From Desulfobacteraceae bacterium UBA2771 (lineage in GTDB: Bacteria > Desulfobacterota > Desulfobacteria > Desulfobacterales > Desulfosarcinaceae), in assembly GCA_002352605.1 (NCBI GenBank), contig DEIP01000033.1:1-6567 (forward strand): a stretch of DNA of 6,567 bases, given 5' to 3'. The notes below the pieces were generated by a model that saw nothing but the letters and a program-made list of their open reading frames with translations, was not told the origin of the DNA and ran no database searches. Below, in pieces: positions 6,191 through 6,567 of the stretch. The stretch's first letter is position 1. Every line of letters starts with the position of its first letter. A program made the position numbers and the translations under genes.

Positions 6191-6246
6191 GCATTAAATG
6201 ACAATTTGCCGGTACAGACCGATTTTTTGCTGCCGCGGGAACCAGC

Positions 6247-6295
6247 GTCGCAAAATCAGAACTCACCAGCGCCCAAACAGGCGCAAGTTTGCGAC
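6247..6295. repeat. Nested stem-loop: 8-bp outer and 5-bp inner stem
   Basis: GTCGCAAA (6247-6254) is the exact reverse complement of TTTGCGAC (6288-6295). Enclosed between them, GCGCC (6269-6273) pairs with GGCGC (6280-6284) around a 6-nt loop. There is no T run after it on either strand, so it is not an intrinsic terminator. It could be part of a structured RNA or a protein-binding region between the two putative divergent promoters. Confidence 0.4.
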
Positions 6296-6377
6296 TCTAA
6301 AACCGGGCCAATATTTCCGATCGGCATTATCAATTTGAGAATACAGTCTTTTTTTAAATCCCTGACGATTAAAAATC

Positions 6378-6393
6378 GGGCACACTTTATGCA
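6378..6393 (+). promoter_or_regulatory. Candidate sigma-54 (RpoN) promoter on the plus strand
   Basis: GGGCAC (6378-6383), five bases, then ATGCA (6389-6393). This keeps the diagnostic GG and GC dinucleotides with exactly 10 bases between them and differs from TGGCAC-N5-TTGCA at two positions. Transcription would start near 6404 and read off the right edge of the window. No enhancer-binding site was identified. Confidence 0.3.
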
Positions 6394-6413
6394 TGGTTAC
6401 TTTTGGATATACT

Positions 6414-6430
6414 CAGGGCGAAATGCCCTG
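6414..6430 (+). other. Short hairpin CAGGGC-GAAAT-GCCCTG
   Basis: A perfect 6-bp GC-rich stem with a 5-nt loop, about 10 nt after the transcript start expected from the candidate sigma-54 site. There is no T tract. It could stabilise the 5' end of a plus-strand transcript, or it may be chance. Confidence 0.35.
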
Positions 6431-6521
6431 CCACCATCGGCTAACGGTTCAAACCTTTTAAGGATTGGGGACGAAATAAAGTGAACGAAAATCGCGAAGG
6501 ATATCCGTTCGTTTTCAAGGC

Positions 6522-6562
6522 ACATCAACGGTTGCATACTGTCTGTATGTGGCCGTTGATGT
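6522..6562 (+). other. 18-bp hairpin that pairs fully only as plus-strand RNA
   Basis: The left arm runs 6522-6539 and the right arm 6545-6562 around the loop TGTCT. Ten outer pairs (ACATCAACGG with CCGTTGATGT) and five inner pairs (CATAC with GTATG) are Watson-Crick. The three between them (TTG opposite TGG) are all G-U wobbles in plus-strand RNA. On the minus strand these would be A-C mismatches, so selection on a plus-strand RNA is suggested. No T tract follows in the five remaining bases. It may belong to an RNA element or mobile unit continuing past the window. Confidence 0.5.
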
Positions 6563-6567
6563 AACGC

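Larger units (their letters stand above)
6191..6567. other. Intergenic region without a convincing gene
   Basis: Open frames exist on the plus strand, one ending at 6484, but their products look random and the DNA is interrupted by hairpins. The only start with a good ribosome site is GTG at 6481, with GGGGA at 6467-6471; it gives a 27-codon ORF ending in TAA at 6562-6564 that runs through the terminal hairpin, and I do not call it a gene. The region holds the nested stem-loop, candidate sigma-54 site and two hairpins listed separately. Confidence 0.5.

Noticed and set aside
6312..6320. TATTTCCGA repeated at 5579-5587 and 6312-6320
   Set aside because: Nine bases shared between two AT-rich intergenic sites is within chance expectation, and the second lacks the inverted partner.
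6149..6484. Plus-strand open frame of 111 codons
   Set aside because: The product shows no domain, signal or helical pattern, has no ribosome site, and runs through the minus-strand promoter and the nested stem-loop. It looks like a chance frame.

Overview
The window reads as chromosomal DNA of a Gram-negative bacterium with an outer membrane. It carries a Pqi-type lipid-transport operon with an outer-membrane-type lipoprotein. Protein style and moderate GC by eye fit a deltaproteobacterium (Desulfobacterota) such as a sulfate reducer; that is inference from sequence style, not a marker gene. All confident genes lie on the minus strand, so transcription runs from high to low coordinates.

Positions 1 to 5430 hold one tightly packed minus-strand operon. 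In transcription order it has two half-length PqiA membrane proteins (5430-4795 and 4798-4142), PqiB with three MCE domains (4161-2479), the PqiC lipoprotein (2482-1871), a divergent class III nucleotidyl cyclase-like protein (1868-639), a 37-codon small ORF (642-529) and the start of a PAS sensor protein (535 to beyond position 1). Every junction overlaps or has a gap of 2 nt. Several are ATGA or TTGA stop/start overlaps, so translational coupling is likely throughout. PqiA, PqiB and PqiC together should form a trans-envelope lipid conduit. The attached cyclase-like and PAS proteins suggest that a signalling branch is co-expressed with it.

Positions 5431-5757 are non-coding and form the operon's upstream region. 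They hold a perfect 12-bp inverted repeat with arms 59 bp apart, a weak candidate promoter overlapping one arm, and a GCGGAC/GTCCGC palindrome near the expected transcript start.

Positions 5758-5916 encode a 52-aa basic protein on the minus strand. About 240 nt upstream is a promoter with a perfect TATAAT. The long leader between them has several complementary segments, including mutually exclusive and pseudoknot-type pairings, and could be a cis-regulatory or independent RNA.

Positions 6191-6567 have no convincing gene. They hold a nested stem-loop (6247-6295), a possible sigma-54 promoter on the plus strand (6378-6393), a short hairpin (6414-6430) and an 18-bp hairpin at the very end (6522-6562). 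All 18 positions of that hairpin pair only in plus-strand RNA, because three consecutive pairs are G-U. A plus-strand gene or RNA may begin just beyond the window.
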